DNA from: Manduca sexta
Lineage: Eukaryota > Arthropoda > Insecta > Lepidoptera > Sphingidae
Direction of reading: 5' to 3'
Length of the DNA stretch: 64,000 bases
Assembly: GCF_014839805.1 (NCBI RefSeq)
Contig: NC_051124.1
Span: 10,292,001 to 10,356,000 of the forward strand
Part shown: piece after piece, positions 31,842 to 42,955 of the stretch
How the letters are laid out: each line of letters starts with the position of its first letter
How positions within the stretch are numbered: position 1 is the first letter of the stretch
The notes under the pieces: model-generated
Database searches by the model: none
What the model was told of the DNA's origin: nothing
The model's input: only the letters and a program-made list of their open reading frames with translations
Program-made: the position numbers and the translations under genes

Positions 31842-32640
31842 AAAAAGCCATGACGATAAGGAAATTAATGAAGAATTAAGGACTGAACATGCGTGCTCAA
31901 TTGAATCGGAAGAGTAATATAACAGCAAGTCATCTGCATATTGTAAAACTTTAACGCCATTAGTAATATAAGATTCTAAATCGTAGGCATAAATATTATA
32001 TAACAAGGGGCTTAATACTGATCCTTGCGGTAAACCTTTCCAAACGTGTCGGGTGAACTGGTTTTCTGATGACAAAATACTGACTGATCTATTATTTAAA
32101 ATGTTTAAAATTAAATGCGTTAGATTAGATGGTGGTACTTGGGGATTGTAGTTTTAGTTGAAGGATAGATGGTAATACATTATCGTAAGCGCCATTAATG
32201 TCTAAGAATACAGCTACCGTAGAACAATTTTTGAAAAAGACATGCGGATGTCTGTGGTAAAAATGCTGAGGCAGTCCAAAAAGTACTTTTTCCTTTTCTA
32301 AAGCCAAATTGGGAATTTGCCAGAAAACCTCTACTCTCAACATACCAATCAAGCCGATTTTTAATTAAATGTTCTGCCAGTTTCATTAAGACTGAGGATA
32401 AGATTATAGGTCGGTATGAGGAAATATCGGTTGAGACTTGTGAGGTTTAAGAATTGGCAACACAATATGACGTTTCCACATTGGGGGAATGCTTCCTGTT
32501 GACATTATAAAATTAATAAATGAAAGATAGTATTGAAGAGCGCTATCACTCAGATGGGATATAAAAGAGTATGGGATGCCATCAAATCCAGGAGTAGAAT
32601 CTACAGTATTCTGGACAACACCTTTTTAATTCGTCAATGT
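31842..32640 (-). pseudogene. Partial reverse transcriptase of the I-like LINE
   Basis: Continuation of the ORF2 of 32582-33925, in shifted frames. Visible are STPGFDGIPYSFISHL (about 32595-32550), MKLAEHLIKNRL and SQFGFRKGKSTF (about 32386-32290), FLDINGAYDNVLPS (about 32211-32170), GLPQGSVLSP (32037-32008) and QYADDLLLY (YADD at 31940-31929). It then ends abruptly at the junction with the neighbouring LINE tail. At least three frame changes occur, the first near 32620 in a run of A. RT catalytic motifs are present but the domain is cut short. Confidence 0.85.
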
Positions 32641-33925
32641 GAAATGGTAATTTTAAGGCCGACCAGTCATCAACATCTTTGCAGATAGATATAGACATTG
32701 GTTTCAAAATAAACTCCTGAGGAACCCACGGAGGAGCCAGGTTATCCAAGAAGTCGTTAGCTAATGATTCCGGAATACGGGGAGAAGGGTTCACCGAGAC
32801 AGATCTAAAACGTTTAATATTATTCCAAACAATAGTAGGATGTGTATTGGGAGAAATAGAGGCACAGAAACTATGCCAGCCTTCTTTCTTTTTCATTTTG
32901 AATAGTTTACGTGTTTCAGCAATTACTTTGGAAAGGAGTTCAAAGTTTTCTTGAGACATATTAAGATTGTATTGCACTTCTGCCTGCTTACGTTTTTTTT
33001 TAACAGCACTAGTGCAGTCAATGTCCCACCAGGGAGGCATTGGAATTTTTCTAATTTTTGAATTACTTTTCACAGGAAATAAGTCATCAGCGGCGGTACA
33101 AAGAATTTTTGCTAAAGCTTCAGCACACATCTGTTCCTTGCCATTGGTGACCTCGGGAAGAGAAGAAAGCTGACTGTCTACCTTTTTACTAAATTTCGTC
33201 CAGAGTTCACTGCATTTATTTGGCAGTTTATATTTTAAAAGAGGCTTTTTTGGTGGCACATTGCTGTATGGAGAAGGAAATGTGATTTTAATTGGGAAAT
33301 GATCACTGCCAAATGAAGAGGATAAAGTAGACCAAGTAAGAAAAGATGCAAAGTTTGGGGTGCAAATAGATAGATCTAATGCACTCTGATTGGTGTTGTT
33401 AGGAGTGTTACGACGAGTAGGTGTGCCTGAATTTAATACACATAGGTTGTGCATATCTAATATCTCCAGAAGCTCTTCACCATACTGATTAGATATAGAG
33501 CTACCCCAAGATTGATGATGACAATTGAAATCTCCCAACAACAGGAAATGTTGGGGAAGAAAGGATATAAGGTTATTAATTTCATGAAGTAAAGGAAGTG
33601 AAGGGTGAGAGATATAAACAGAAACAAGACAAATGTTATTGACATTTAGAGCCACTATAGATATTTCATCGCTATGTGAAGGAAGAGAAATTACTGAATA
33701 TGGCACTGAGTCTTTAATGAGTATGGCAGCACCACCATACCCATCTTGTCTATCTTCTCTGATTATACTATAGCCATTAATTTTGAAGGTATAGTTTGGT
33801 TTGAGCCATGTCTCAGAAAGAGCAAAAGCCCATGGCTCATATTTATTAATTAAATAAATTAATTCACTTTTTTTATTGGTTATACTGCGGCAATTCCATT
33901 GTATTATTAGATTCAGATTGTCCAT
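32582..33925 (-). CDS. ORF2 N-terminal part of I-like LINE: APE-type endonuclease
   Basis: A 447-codon frame from ATG 33925. Its first ~230 residues form an apurinic-type endonuclease that would nick target DNA: QWNCRSITNKK near the start, LSETWL (catalytic Glu), RDR/QDGYGGAAI-type block, LLGDFNCHHQSWGS (GDFN at about 33538-33522) and the SDH motif in SSFGSDHFPI (about 33315-33300). Next comes a linker rich in Lys and Ser with a WWDIDC segment, leading toward the RT. The stop at 32582 is caused by a shift near 32620, after which the RT continues in another frame, so this is the intact front of a broken ORF2. No sign of host use. Confidence 0.82.
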   Translation of the reverse strand: MDNLNLIIQWNCRSITNKKSELIYLINKYEPWAFALSETWLKPNYTFKINGYSIIREDRQDGYGGAAILIKDSVPYSVISLPSHSDEISIVALNVNNICLVSVYISHPSLPLLHEINNLISFLPQHFLLLGDFNCHHQSWGSSISNQYGEELLEILDMHNLCVLNSGTPTRRNTPNNTNQSALDLSICTPNFASFLTWSTLSSSFGSDHFPIKITFPSPYSNVPPKKPLLKYKLPNKCSELWTKFSKKVDSQLSSLPEVTNGKEQMCAEALAKILCTAADDLFPVKSNSKIRKIPMPPWWDIDCTSAVKKKRKQAEVQYNLNMSQENFELLSKVIAETRKLFKMKKKEGWHSFCASISPNTHPTIVWNNIKRFRSVSVNPSPRIPESLANDFLDNLAPPWVPQEFILKPMSISICKDVDDWSALKLPFHIDELKRCCPEYCRFYSWI

Positions 33926-34146
33926 TTTGGGAAAGAGATGAGGAAAGACTATTTAAAAGAGGAGCAACGTTGGACGGTGATAAATTAAAATGTGTAATAA
34001 TAGTAATCAATGCTGAAATAAGTTCTTTTACATTAAACTGTTTAGACTGGGGATCTTGTGTATTATTATTAAAACCACATCCATTGGTGGGTTCAGGAAT
34101 TTTAAAATCTTTCAATATATTATTATGTGCTTCTTTGTTGTATCCC

Positions 34147-35394
34147 TTAGTAGGAGTGACTGGCGAGTGTGGTTTCCGGAAAATAGTTTTTATAACTGCT
34201 AAACTGTTGCTGCCTCAAGACAACAGGTTCGGGAACACTTGGATCATGAGATGGTCGGGAAATAAGTGTGTCTGCAAAAGATTTGGAAACTGGTGGAAAA
34301 TGTTTACTGGCTTCAGCATAAGAAATTGAACTCTGAGCCATATGCGACTTAATTTGTTTTTGGCGTTCATACTCAGGACATAATTTGCTAGTAGCATAAG
34401 TGATATCCAGAACATAAGCAACAGGAAGCACTTCCCTCAGCTATATCACAACATTCAGCAGTATGATTGTCTCCACACTTATAGCAGCGGGGTTTAGATC
34501 TGCATTGAGTTTTTGTGTGACCAAACCGACAGCAATTAAAACATTGTATTGTAGGATAGATGTAAAGGTCCACAGGCAGTGCATTGTAACAAATAAAAAT
34601 TCTTTTTGGTAGAACTTGCCCATCAAATGTTAAAACAACTGTTTGGGAAGGTTTCCACACAGTTGAGCCTTCAATAATAGCTTTGAAATTTAAACGCCTC
34701 ACTTTTAAAATAGGCCCACAGCCAATGGGAACAGAGGTGTTCTCTAAAACCCTCCTCTGGAGACCATTCGGCAGGAACTCCACGTACCAACCCCATACGA
34801 GTTACATTGAATGTTGGGATAAATGCCTTTAAATTAGATTTATTAAGACTTTCATGACAAATAAAAGAATTGGCATCAATATGAGAAGAAAAAGCCATGG
34901 CTATTTTATTTCTTCCAATCCTTTTTACGCTCCCATTAATTATATTTTTGAACTCATTTCGTTTTAAGAATTTTCCAAATGCAAGAGGATGGAGGATAGC
35001 ACCATCATTTTCTCCAACTGTAATCTTCTGCACATGTAATAGATATGGCGCGCAATCATTTTTTCATAAAGTTTACGGCCCACTGTTTGGGCGGGAATTG
35101 TTTGTGTTGTGAACTCATTTGAACATATAACTATTGGTTGCGTTTGTGAAGTATCAGCACAATCGCAACCAGATGTGTTTGTAGAATTATTATCATGCTT
35201 ACGTCTTTTTTTATTACATTTTTACATATCAAACGACGACTGCGTTTAATTGGCCTAGTCGACGTCGAGCCGTCTGTCTCCATACCAGATTCAGAAATGT
35301 ATTGTGGTTTAGGAGTTTGCTCTTTTCTATTGATGTAATTGTTACAAATTGCCTGCCGGGGGGACAAACCCCCCGGATCAGGCGGTGAATTCAT
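34147..35394 (-). pseudogene. Gag-like ORF1 of I-like LINE, frameshifted
   Basis: Nucleic-acid-binding ORF1 protein in pieces. An N-terminal piece from ATG 35394 begins with a PPDPGG motif and has a basic RPIKRSRR run. A middle piece (35033-34671) has a VKRIGRNKIAMAFSS segment of RNA-binding type. A third (34783-34388) carries a Cx2Cx4Hx4C zinc knuckle (CFNCCRFGHTKTQC) followed by two more Cys/His groups (about 34545-34400). The last (34431-34147) is Ser/Pro-rich. Adjacent pieces overlap in different frames, so at least three indels separate them. Family assignment rests on the knuckle array and position upstream of the endonuclease. Confidence 0.75.
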
Positions 35395-35590
35395 TACACC
35401 TACTACTTAATAAATAATATATTTACACTTACCAAATGACAAAATATTATATGCACTAATTACTAAATCACTAAACTACAAAATTTACAAATAATTACAA
35501 CCCAGATGATAGGAAATATTTACAAACTTATTTAACGATAATCAGAAAGATAAAAAGTACGTCCGCCACGATCCGAAGTTTCCCGCGCTT

Positions 35591-36600
35591 TTCTATTGTA
35601 TACTTGTTACTGTCCTAAATAAATTATTTTTATTTTTTTTTTTTATTGTATTTTTTAGAATTAAATAATACGCAAAAGAAATAAACGGTATGATGAATTA
35701 ATTTAGTCAAGGAAGAAAAGAATAAAGTACAAAAATAGAGTACCAGTTTTTTAAATACTTTTTTTAGGACCTGTCTATAATGATTAAAGGATTTTTTCCT
35801 TCCCTTAATATTTAGTCATATTTATAACCTTATAGTTAAATAGCTCTTATATGCATTTTATTCGAAACTTTACAGCAAAAGCCTTCCTTCCATCTCGCCC
35901 TATTTGATCACACGATACAATACACCAAATTATGTTGTAGAAATAATTCGGCTTAGTTCCTACGACCGATCGCCTGGCTGATGCCAACCTCCTCTCCTTC
36001 TCAAATCATCATAAAAAAACTAACACAGCATCCTCTTGTATAAGCCTAGGAATCGGTTCAGAAATTTCATTGAAATTTGCGTGTAGTCCATAGTTCTTAA
36101 ACGTAGTCTTTATAAAAAAGAGGATAACACTAATCAAATGCAACTTATAACGTAAACATGACAGTACCGAGTGCAATTGCATGTGTAAATAAAAAAGCCA
36201 AAGCAAGTTAAGTGGTCGCTCCTACCTTGCCGATTGGATTAAAAGATGCAATGAGATTAGGGTTTTCAGCGGGCCGTTTTATTTTGTTTGCGCCATTACA
36301 GCTGTGATACTACGAGTATTTGGTGTTATTTTATTGTTCTAAAAAGATTTTTTAAAGGCCAAAGAGTTACCCGTAATTGTAGTAATTTTACATATCATTT
36401 CATACACGAAGACGCGTCTCACTTCCTTAATCGCCTTACATTATGCGTGTGCAGCATAAGTCCCCACGTACACTACGATGGATAGCGCCGGGAAAAGTGC
36501 TTGGATATCAGTGGCTTAGATCAAGTCCTTTTACACCACGATACCCCCTAACCGCCCCGCTCAGAGGTTGGTGGGGCGCATCGTCGTTGATAAAATGATC
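35591..36600. other. No gene or repeat recognised
   Basis: AT-rich. 36480-36595 is locally GC-richer with a small imperfect hairpin (GCCCCGC near 36554 with GGTGGGGC near 36571). Confidence 0.45.
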
Positions 36601-36835
36601 TATAACTAGCTTTTGCTCGCAGCTTCGCCCGCCTGAAGTAGTTTTGGAGATGAAAGTCCCACTATATACTTTCTCCGGATAGAAAGCCTATAACCTTCCC
36701 ACGGTCTTAAACTATCTCCATACCAAGTTTGATAAAAATCCGTTCAGTAGATTTTGAGAAAATCGATAAAATTACACAGACAGAAATGGGGACTTTGTAT
36801 TATAATATTTATAGATAGATGTTAGGAGACATGTA
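36601..36835 (+). repeat. Repeat family D copy
   Basis: Carries AGCTTTTGCTCGCAGCTTCG, GAAAGTCCCACTATATACTT, ATCTCCATACCAAGTTTGAT, AAAATCCGTTCAGTAGATTT and a terminal TATTATAATATTTATAGAT. Confidence 0.8.
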
Positions 36836-38904
36836 GAAAATTTTAATTTAGAAGGATACTTTTATTTATAACTAATCACAATCAATTATGAAGCATAGCA
36901 GTTAGATAAAGCAGCAGTAAACCGCAAGTATATCTACAGAGTGATTTATTTCCAAACACACCTAAATCTACCTGATTTATTGCGTACTTTGCAAGGAAAA
37001 CCGAACAAAAAGGAAAGACGTGCGGTGAACATAATCTGGGAGTTCCATTATTTCTATATTTTTTAACGTTTATTAATATTTACGAGATCATTTCACGCGG
37101 CAATAACACTAAACTTGACTCTATCTAGCATTTAATTGTGCCATTAAATTTTTATTCTCTCCGTTGACCCGTTTTGTTTACGCTGCTTAGTTTTACCGCA
37201 AATCGGCTTACGGTAAGAGAATGGCCATTCCGCAAATGCCTATAGGCTTCCTTTTGTTTTTATAAGCCTTTTTATTGTTTTTCATTTGGAGTTTGTATTA
37301 CGAGAGATTTCTGTAATGATACGGAAACTTTGGCTGCAAACAACAATGCCGCGGGGTTGCGGTGGTGGGGAACGTATGTTGTCTGCTACACATACTAACC
37401 TTTATAGCCAGTAGCTTAGTTGCCCATCGTCACACGTTTGGTTTTTTAAGGTAAGAGTTGGAATGTCTTTCGCGACAAACTTTAGACTAGCCGCAAAGAT
37501 TGGCGATGGCTTTATTCGCTGTAGCGTTTGCCTCTGCGCGTACACTGTACTCTGAACGGGTGAGTGAATACTAAGCATTATATATTGAACTATAACACTT
37601 GTACTATGCGCTGCAATGTGTTCTAAGCTTTATACATTTATAGATTCAGGTCAGATATATTTTAAGATCTACAAGATTGTACAACTCACATCTCTGAGAT
37701 TATGGAGCTGTAAACTGAAGTACAATTCTTTTTTGGGATTCTGGGTAGGCAGTTTGTCAATACTATGATTTTGAAATAAGAACGTAAAAGTGTGTTTATA
37801 GTTATGTAAATATATATTATAGTTATATAAATAAATAAACTTAAATATGACCGATGTTCCGCTATAATTCCTGTTTATTCCAAATTGGGTCTGGCAACAC
37901 TGAGAGTGTCCATATTTAACCCAATCTGAAAATAAGTGCGTAGAAGGGTGCGGAAAAAGTCCTCGAATGGGAGGGTAGGATCGTTTCCCGGGCAAAGGTC
38001 GTGAGAGCATGCGACGCATAATATTTTAGGGAAACCCTTTGTACATTATGTATGTTTGTATGGCTATGGCGCATCGATAATGGAAATATGTTCTTTTCGC
38101 GTCTGTTGTGATGGTTGGCGGTATTGATTTACAGTCTTGAAGGTTTAGTTTCGTTTGTCCATTTTTTCTATGTAGTTCAATTTGTAACACGTAGGTTACA
38201 ATTAAAATACCATTTAATAGCATCAAATATATCGACGGTTAAAGGCTAATTGATTTAAACAAATTATTTTTTGACACTAAGTTTCATACATATTTATAAT
38301 CGGCTCTTTTTTCTGTTTTTTTTAAACCAGTAAATTTTTTTCGAAATAATATGTCGCTTAAGCCTTTCAACCGTCGATGTTTTTCCTACATTATAAAAAA
38401 AAACATTGGTGTTCTTGTTATTCTGTGTTTCGATAAATCAAAACATAATATATTATTATATAAATACTGCCGATATTGAGGAGTAATTTTTTCATAATTG
38501 TTTATAATTTATACAACTCCATCAACCCAAAACATTACAATGTAAAAACCAGTCCAACTCGAACAAAGAGTATTTAAGCCTTTTTTAATGAGAGAATTTT
38601 GCGAAGTGCAAACTCAATTTTCCCCCGAATAATTTCTTTAGAAGCGATATTTTTTAATATAAATTAAGAGAGTTCGTGACCATTTTTTCTAATGAGCCAC
38701 GGGCGTGACTCAAGGGTTACAATCTCTTGTCTAACGAGTTTTAAATTTATAAAATGTCTATCCCTATGCATAATTTGGTCTGATTACAAATACGAGCGGC
38801 GAGTTTTGTAAACAAATTATTTTCAAAAAGTTTGTTCCGTCCGTGTTTCAAAACAATTTTCTTTACAAATTAGGTGTGTAGTAAAATAAATATTATAGAC
38901 TATG
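36836..38904. other. No gene or repeat recognised
   Basis: The longest frame (37669-38019, minus) is discussed among the rejected items. Otherwise AT-rich with no motif. Confidence 0.5.
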
Positions 38905-39205
38905 TGTTAGCTCACGGCTTCGCCTGTGTGAAAAGCTTTTCCGATTGCATAGTCCAATAAACACTGTAGCGATTTATAGCATCACATGTACGATTCCAGC
39001 GCTATCTATTTAAAAAAAATATTTCAGGACCACTTCTTCCCATAAAAGCGAACTACCTGGACAAAAAGTAGTCTAGGTGTTAATCCGAGACATGATCTTG
39101 CCGCGTGTCAAACTTCGTCCAAATCCGTCCAGCTGTTTCTGTGATTACCACTAACAAACATCCAAACATTTGCATTTAAATTCAATTAATATAAGAAAAG
39201 TATAA
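38905..39205 (+). repeat. Repeat family D, long copy
   Basis: Carries GTTAGCTCACGGCTTCGCCT, CAGCGCTATCTATTTAA, AAAAAGTAGTCTAGGTGTTA, CCAGCTGTTTCTGTGATTAC and a terminal AATTCAATTAATATAAG. Confidence 0.82.
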
Positions 39206-39714
39206 CAAAGTAAGAAATAAGAAGTAAAAGATTCGGGCATATTGTTGTAGAATTTTAACAAGTCATAAACGCATTAAAAAGGCCTTTCAAAATCCACTTT
39301 GAATTATTGATGATCAGAGGGTGAAATATTTTTCCGAGATTAAGTAAAGTTGTATAGTAAGCCTATAGCACTCAGGGTTAATGTAGTTAAAGCTGTCCTT
39401 CCATAAGAACGCCTTTAATAGCAAAAAGACGGATATACCTAGACGGAATAGGGCCCCTGACTATACTTTGTTACACTTTTCAAATTGTCAATACTTAGTT
39501 CCATTCTGTGTAGACCAGAAATAATCTCTAACGTTCTTATGTCGTAAGCTGATTTTATGCCGGCACAATGGGCTTATTGTTCATTCGTTCAAGGCCTTGG
39601 CGTGCCTCGATGTTTATAATATGTAAAATTAGCATTTAAATCGGAAGCACTACCGTTGTTCATGTTAATTTTATTTATTCAACTTTTAATGACATGTAAT
39701 ATAAATAGACCTTC
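39206..39714. other. No gene or repeat recognised
   Basis: Nothing beyond AT-rich DNA with a GC-richer spot near 39440-39475. Confidence 0.45.
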
Positions 39715-39990
39715 TTTTTGATACAGGCATAGCGAATCAATTGCCAAAGTGACCTCACTGCACCTGATAATAAGTGGAGTGGGATCCAATAGAATGTCGG
39801 CTGACGAGAGATGATTACCCGTCGGCAATTGACACGATTATGCCGGCTTTGGAATCAGATATACACAAGCTGATCCCGAAACACAACACACTTACGTGGG
39901 ACAATATGGCGGGATTTAACACCTTGTGTATGGTGGTCGCTATCCGGGCGGATATAGAATTTATCCACCCACCATCGACTGAACTATTTT
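39715..39990 (+). repeat. Repeat family B, plus-strand copy
   Basis: Carries CACCTGATAATAAGTGGAGT, GGATCCAATAGAATGTCGGC, GACGAGAGATGATTACCCGT, GATCCCGAAACACAACACAC, TTAACACCTTGTGTATGGTG and TCGCTATCCGGGCGGATATA. Frames through it are repeat-derived. Confidence 0.85.
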
Positions 39991-40070
39991 GTCTATTTCA
40001 GTAAACAACGTAAGCAAGTATTGTTAATTACTTACTTACATAATTTGTAATACTAGATATTAGGAACCTC

Positions 40071-40312
40071 TGACTGCCTCGGTGTCGTAGTTGTAATGCA
40101 TGTGCGGTACGACAGTCCGAGGTCCTGAGTTCGAATCCCAGGTCGGGCAAAGATATTTGGATTTTCTGCTCAGTATCAGCCCGGAGTCTGGAATTTGTGC
40201 CCGATATGGCGATAGGCTCGTCCACTATGAGACGGAACACACTTGGTGAAAAGTGGGTGCTCTGGTTGCGCCTCTGCATACTCCTTCGGGGAAAAATGCT
40301 TCATGTTGTGTA
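40071..40312 (+). repeat. SINE family S1, best-preserved copy
   Basis: The tRNA-like head starts TGACTGCCTCGGTG, with an A-box-like TAGTTGTAATG (40088-40098) and a B box AGTTCGAATCC (40128-40138), the internal RNA polymerase III signals. The body follows with TCTGGAATTTGTGCCCGATA, GGCGATAGGCTCG, GAGACGGAACACACTTGG and GCGCCTCTGCATAC. The tail is a weak GT-rich tract. Confidence 0.88.
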
Positions 40313-40439
40313 TTATGAACCTGTGACCAGCACTGCGCAGATTTACGTAATTCATATTCAGAGTGCTCTAGTTTGGTACTATTTTCAGCGCCGTAGTTTT
40401 GCGCCGTTTTTAATATACGATGCCAATTTCAACCTTCAG

Positions 40440-40625
40440 TCCAATTCCGAGAATTAAAATAAGTCAATTATCAAAAGTGTATGTTCTGATTGGTCCATTT
40501 TCACGATAGATCGAAAAAAGCGATTGGGATCGTTTATTGAAAATGGCGGTTTATCGCAAAATATAACCTATCTTATAAGTAATATGGATATACTTATGAA
40601 GAGACAGCCACAAAAGTAGCTGAAC
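40440..40625 (+). repeat. Repeat family E copy
   Basis: Carries GATTGGTCCATTTTCACGAT, then GATCGTTTATTGAAAATGGC. The two blocks also make an imperfect hairpin (CCATTTTC with GAAAATGG). A second copy is at 55675-55865. Confidence 0.65.
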
Positions 40626-41698
40626 AAATTAGAAAAAAACATTTCTACACATTAACTTCAATTGAAATATATTTTTTTATATATCTAAATGAAAGAAAAC
40701 CCTTTGAAGTTTATTTCAGTAAAGAAAAAACGATTCTTGATATGGACAACAAGTTTCAAGGCAATTTTAAACTTGAATTTGTGGAGCTACTGTTATTGTC
40801 GACTGTATTTAAAATTATGTAGGTATTTAAGGAGAGAATATTTTCGAAATAAAATTCTTCGAATACTGTAAAGGGAGGTGAAAAGTTATGAGAGCTTCTT
40901 AGGTTAATGTAACCTTTCAAAATGATTCGATATTTTCAGGCGTTAGCGTACGGAGTTGTCTTTGATATATTATTTAAGGATCTATGGATTATTCTTTCTA
41001 TTTTATTTACTTAGGGTCAGAGAAACTGATTAAAATGTAACGTATTTATTTGATGTAAATAAGACAGACATGATTCTAGTAACAGTCGAAGGATTTCACT
41101 AACAATTTTATTAATCGATGTTTTATTATTGAGTGCCAAAAAGCATATTTAGCCCAATCGTCACATCGCTATTTTTAAGTAAATAAGTTCCAAATTCCCT
41201 TGCGTAGGTACTTAGTCATTTCGCAGTACCCACCCGCTGACGTCAACGATTGTTTGTTGGAAACAATCAAGAGAAAAGGAAAAATATTAACGACAGCACC
41301 TGTAAGTTCCGTGGGCGAACGACATTAAGGTCAAAGCTATTTCAGACTTATTTACGAGCTACTAATGTGACGAGACTCCGAGTAGTGTCTGGGGAAAACT
41401 TTAATGTTATACACGTGTTTAAACGTAATTAAGGTATTAAGACTGACTATGAGCAAGCCGGATGGCGATAATGTGTTGAATGTATATTAGTTTAAGTGTC
41501 CACAAGGCATTATGTTTAGTTATCTTTGCCTCTTGTAAGTGTTATAAAGTTGGGATTGGCGGGAAAATGTGACGTTTAAATTAAAATTTAATAATTTTAT
41601 TTAATTTTAGTAGAATGTTAAATAATAATTATTATAGAATATTTTCTATATATGCTTAATATCTATATTTTAATTGCTTTGCTTTGAATTTATGTTAA
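40626..41698. other. No gene or repeat recognised
   Basis: AT-rich with short frames without motifs. Confidence 0.5.
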
Positions 41699-41950
41699 AT
41701 GATGAGATGAGCTTGCCGTTCGCCTGATGGTAAGTGATACGACCGCCCATAAGCGGTAGAAACATCACCCAACACCTTGATTTACAAAGTATTGTTTAGC
41801 ATTCAATCTGAGACATGGGATTTTAAGTAGTACAGTATAGCAATGTGTTATATCCAGTAGTTACACTGCTGCTTGGTGGCAGAAATAGACATTACGATGG
41901 TACCTACGCAGTCCGACTCACATATGAGAGACCTACCACCAAGAGATTTT
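41699..41950 (+). repeat. Repeat family A copy
   Basis: Carries GAGCTTGCCGTTCGCCTGAT, GGTAAGTGATACGACCGCCC, CAACACCTTGATTTACAAAG, GTCCAGTAGTTACACTG and TGAGAGACCTACCACCA. The middle is shortened relative to 14701. Confidence 0.82.
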
Positions 41951-42224
41951 TGTTTTTAATACGCATAATGTTTACGCAGAAAGGCCTTATTTTTGAAGCC
42001 ACACATAAACCGAATCCTTGATCAAAGGCACTCACAATCTTATAGTCTGATTTGAATGATTTCTTCGTATAATTCCGCCATGAATATAAAAGTGAAGCAT
42101 CTTTTGGTAGAATGGTCGGAACAGCCGAAGAATTATTTTACGTGTTATTTTAACTGAATGAAATTGAGTTTGCTGTTTATTAAGCTTGTACTTTTATGAG
42201 CTAAATAAAATTGGCAGATAGTTT

Positions 42225-42440
42225 TCATTGCTTGACTAGCTTTTGCACGCGGCTGCGCTCACGTTAAGTTTTTCCGCGATAAACATACTGCTTAATATTT
42301 CCCTGGAATAAAATGGAGCCTATATTTTAAGTTACACTATAGCAATACATCGATGCGAACTGCATTCATATACATGCAATAATATTTTCGTAATGCGTTA
42401 AAAAACATAGAGACAGATAGACAAAAACTGTAAAACCAGT
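42225..42440 (+). repeat. Repeat family D, variant copy
   Basis: Carries TTTGCACGCGGCTGCGCTC, AATGGAGCCTATATTTTAAG and GATAGACAAAAACTGTAAAA. It shares the GGAGCCTAT block with the minus-strand copy at 16395. Confidence 0.65.
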
Positions 42441-42754
42441 TCTTTTGGCTTCTATTGCGGCCCATATTAGTTTTTCTTCAATTTTCTAATGTAGGTACAG
42501 ACATCAGCCTGTTACAATTTTATTGGATGTATAAAGATAATAAAATATATATCGATGACTTTGTATGTCTTCCAAAAACATAATAAGGTTTACCTTAAGC
42601 CAAAGGAATGTAATCTTAATGTTTTATTCCTGTAACATGCCGGTTTAATATTTCCTTTACGTTAGTAGACAATACAAAACTGCAGCAATCTTTATTGCAT
42701 ATTTATATTCCCTTTACAAAAAATGATAACAAAACTATTTTGGTTTATATTAGC
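42441..42754. other. Spacer between two family D copies
   Basis: AT-rich, nothing recognised. Confidence 0.45.
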
Positions 42755-42955
42755 TAGCTCTTGCTCGCGGCTATCCCTGTGTGAGAGTTTTTCTGTGATA
42801 AAAAGTAGGTAATGCCTTTCTAAGGGTCTCAAACTATCGCCACACCAAACATCGAAATCTTCTCGGTAGTTTTTGAGTTTATCGCGTTCAGACAGGCAGA
42901 AGTGACGGTGGACTTTGTTTTATATATTACATTGTAAATTATGGAGAAAAGTATT
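42755..42955 (+). repeat. Repeat family D copy
   Basis: Carries GCTCTTGCTCGCGGCTATCC, TGTGTGAGAGTTTTTCTGTG, AACTATCGCCACACCAAACA and AGTGACGGTGGACTTTG. It resembles 36601 more than the long copies. Confidence 0.75.

Larger units (their letters stand above)
31842..35590 (-). mobile_element. I-like LINE, minus strand, 3'-truncated
   Basis: Minus-strand non-LTR element with a gag-like ORF1 (35394-34147), an endonuclease (33925-32582) and part of a reverse transcriptase (to 31842), where it meets the tail of the Daphne-like LINE. The end of RT, any RNase H domain and the 3' UTR are absent. A Gag with zinc knuckles plus LPQGSVLSP and QYADDLLLY in the RT suit the I/Nimb group (recalled). The 5' edge near 35590 is a guess from composition. 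Confidence 0.82.

Noticed and set aside
37669..38019. 116-codon minus-strand frame starting at ATG
   Set aside because: No recognisable family. The C-terminal half is Tyr/Asn/Phe-rich, as expected of AT-rich non-coding DNA.
40071..40312. tRNA gene, from the tRNA-like head
   Set aside because: Acceptor and anticodon stems do not form a proper cloverleaf, and the sequence continues into the SINE body shared by several copies.
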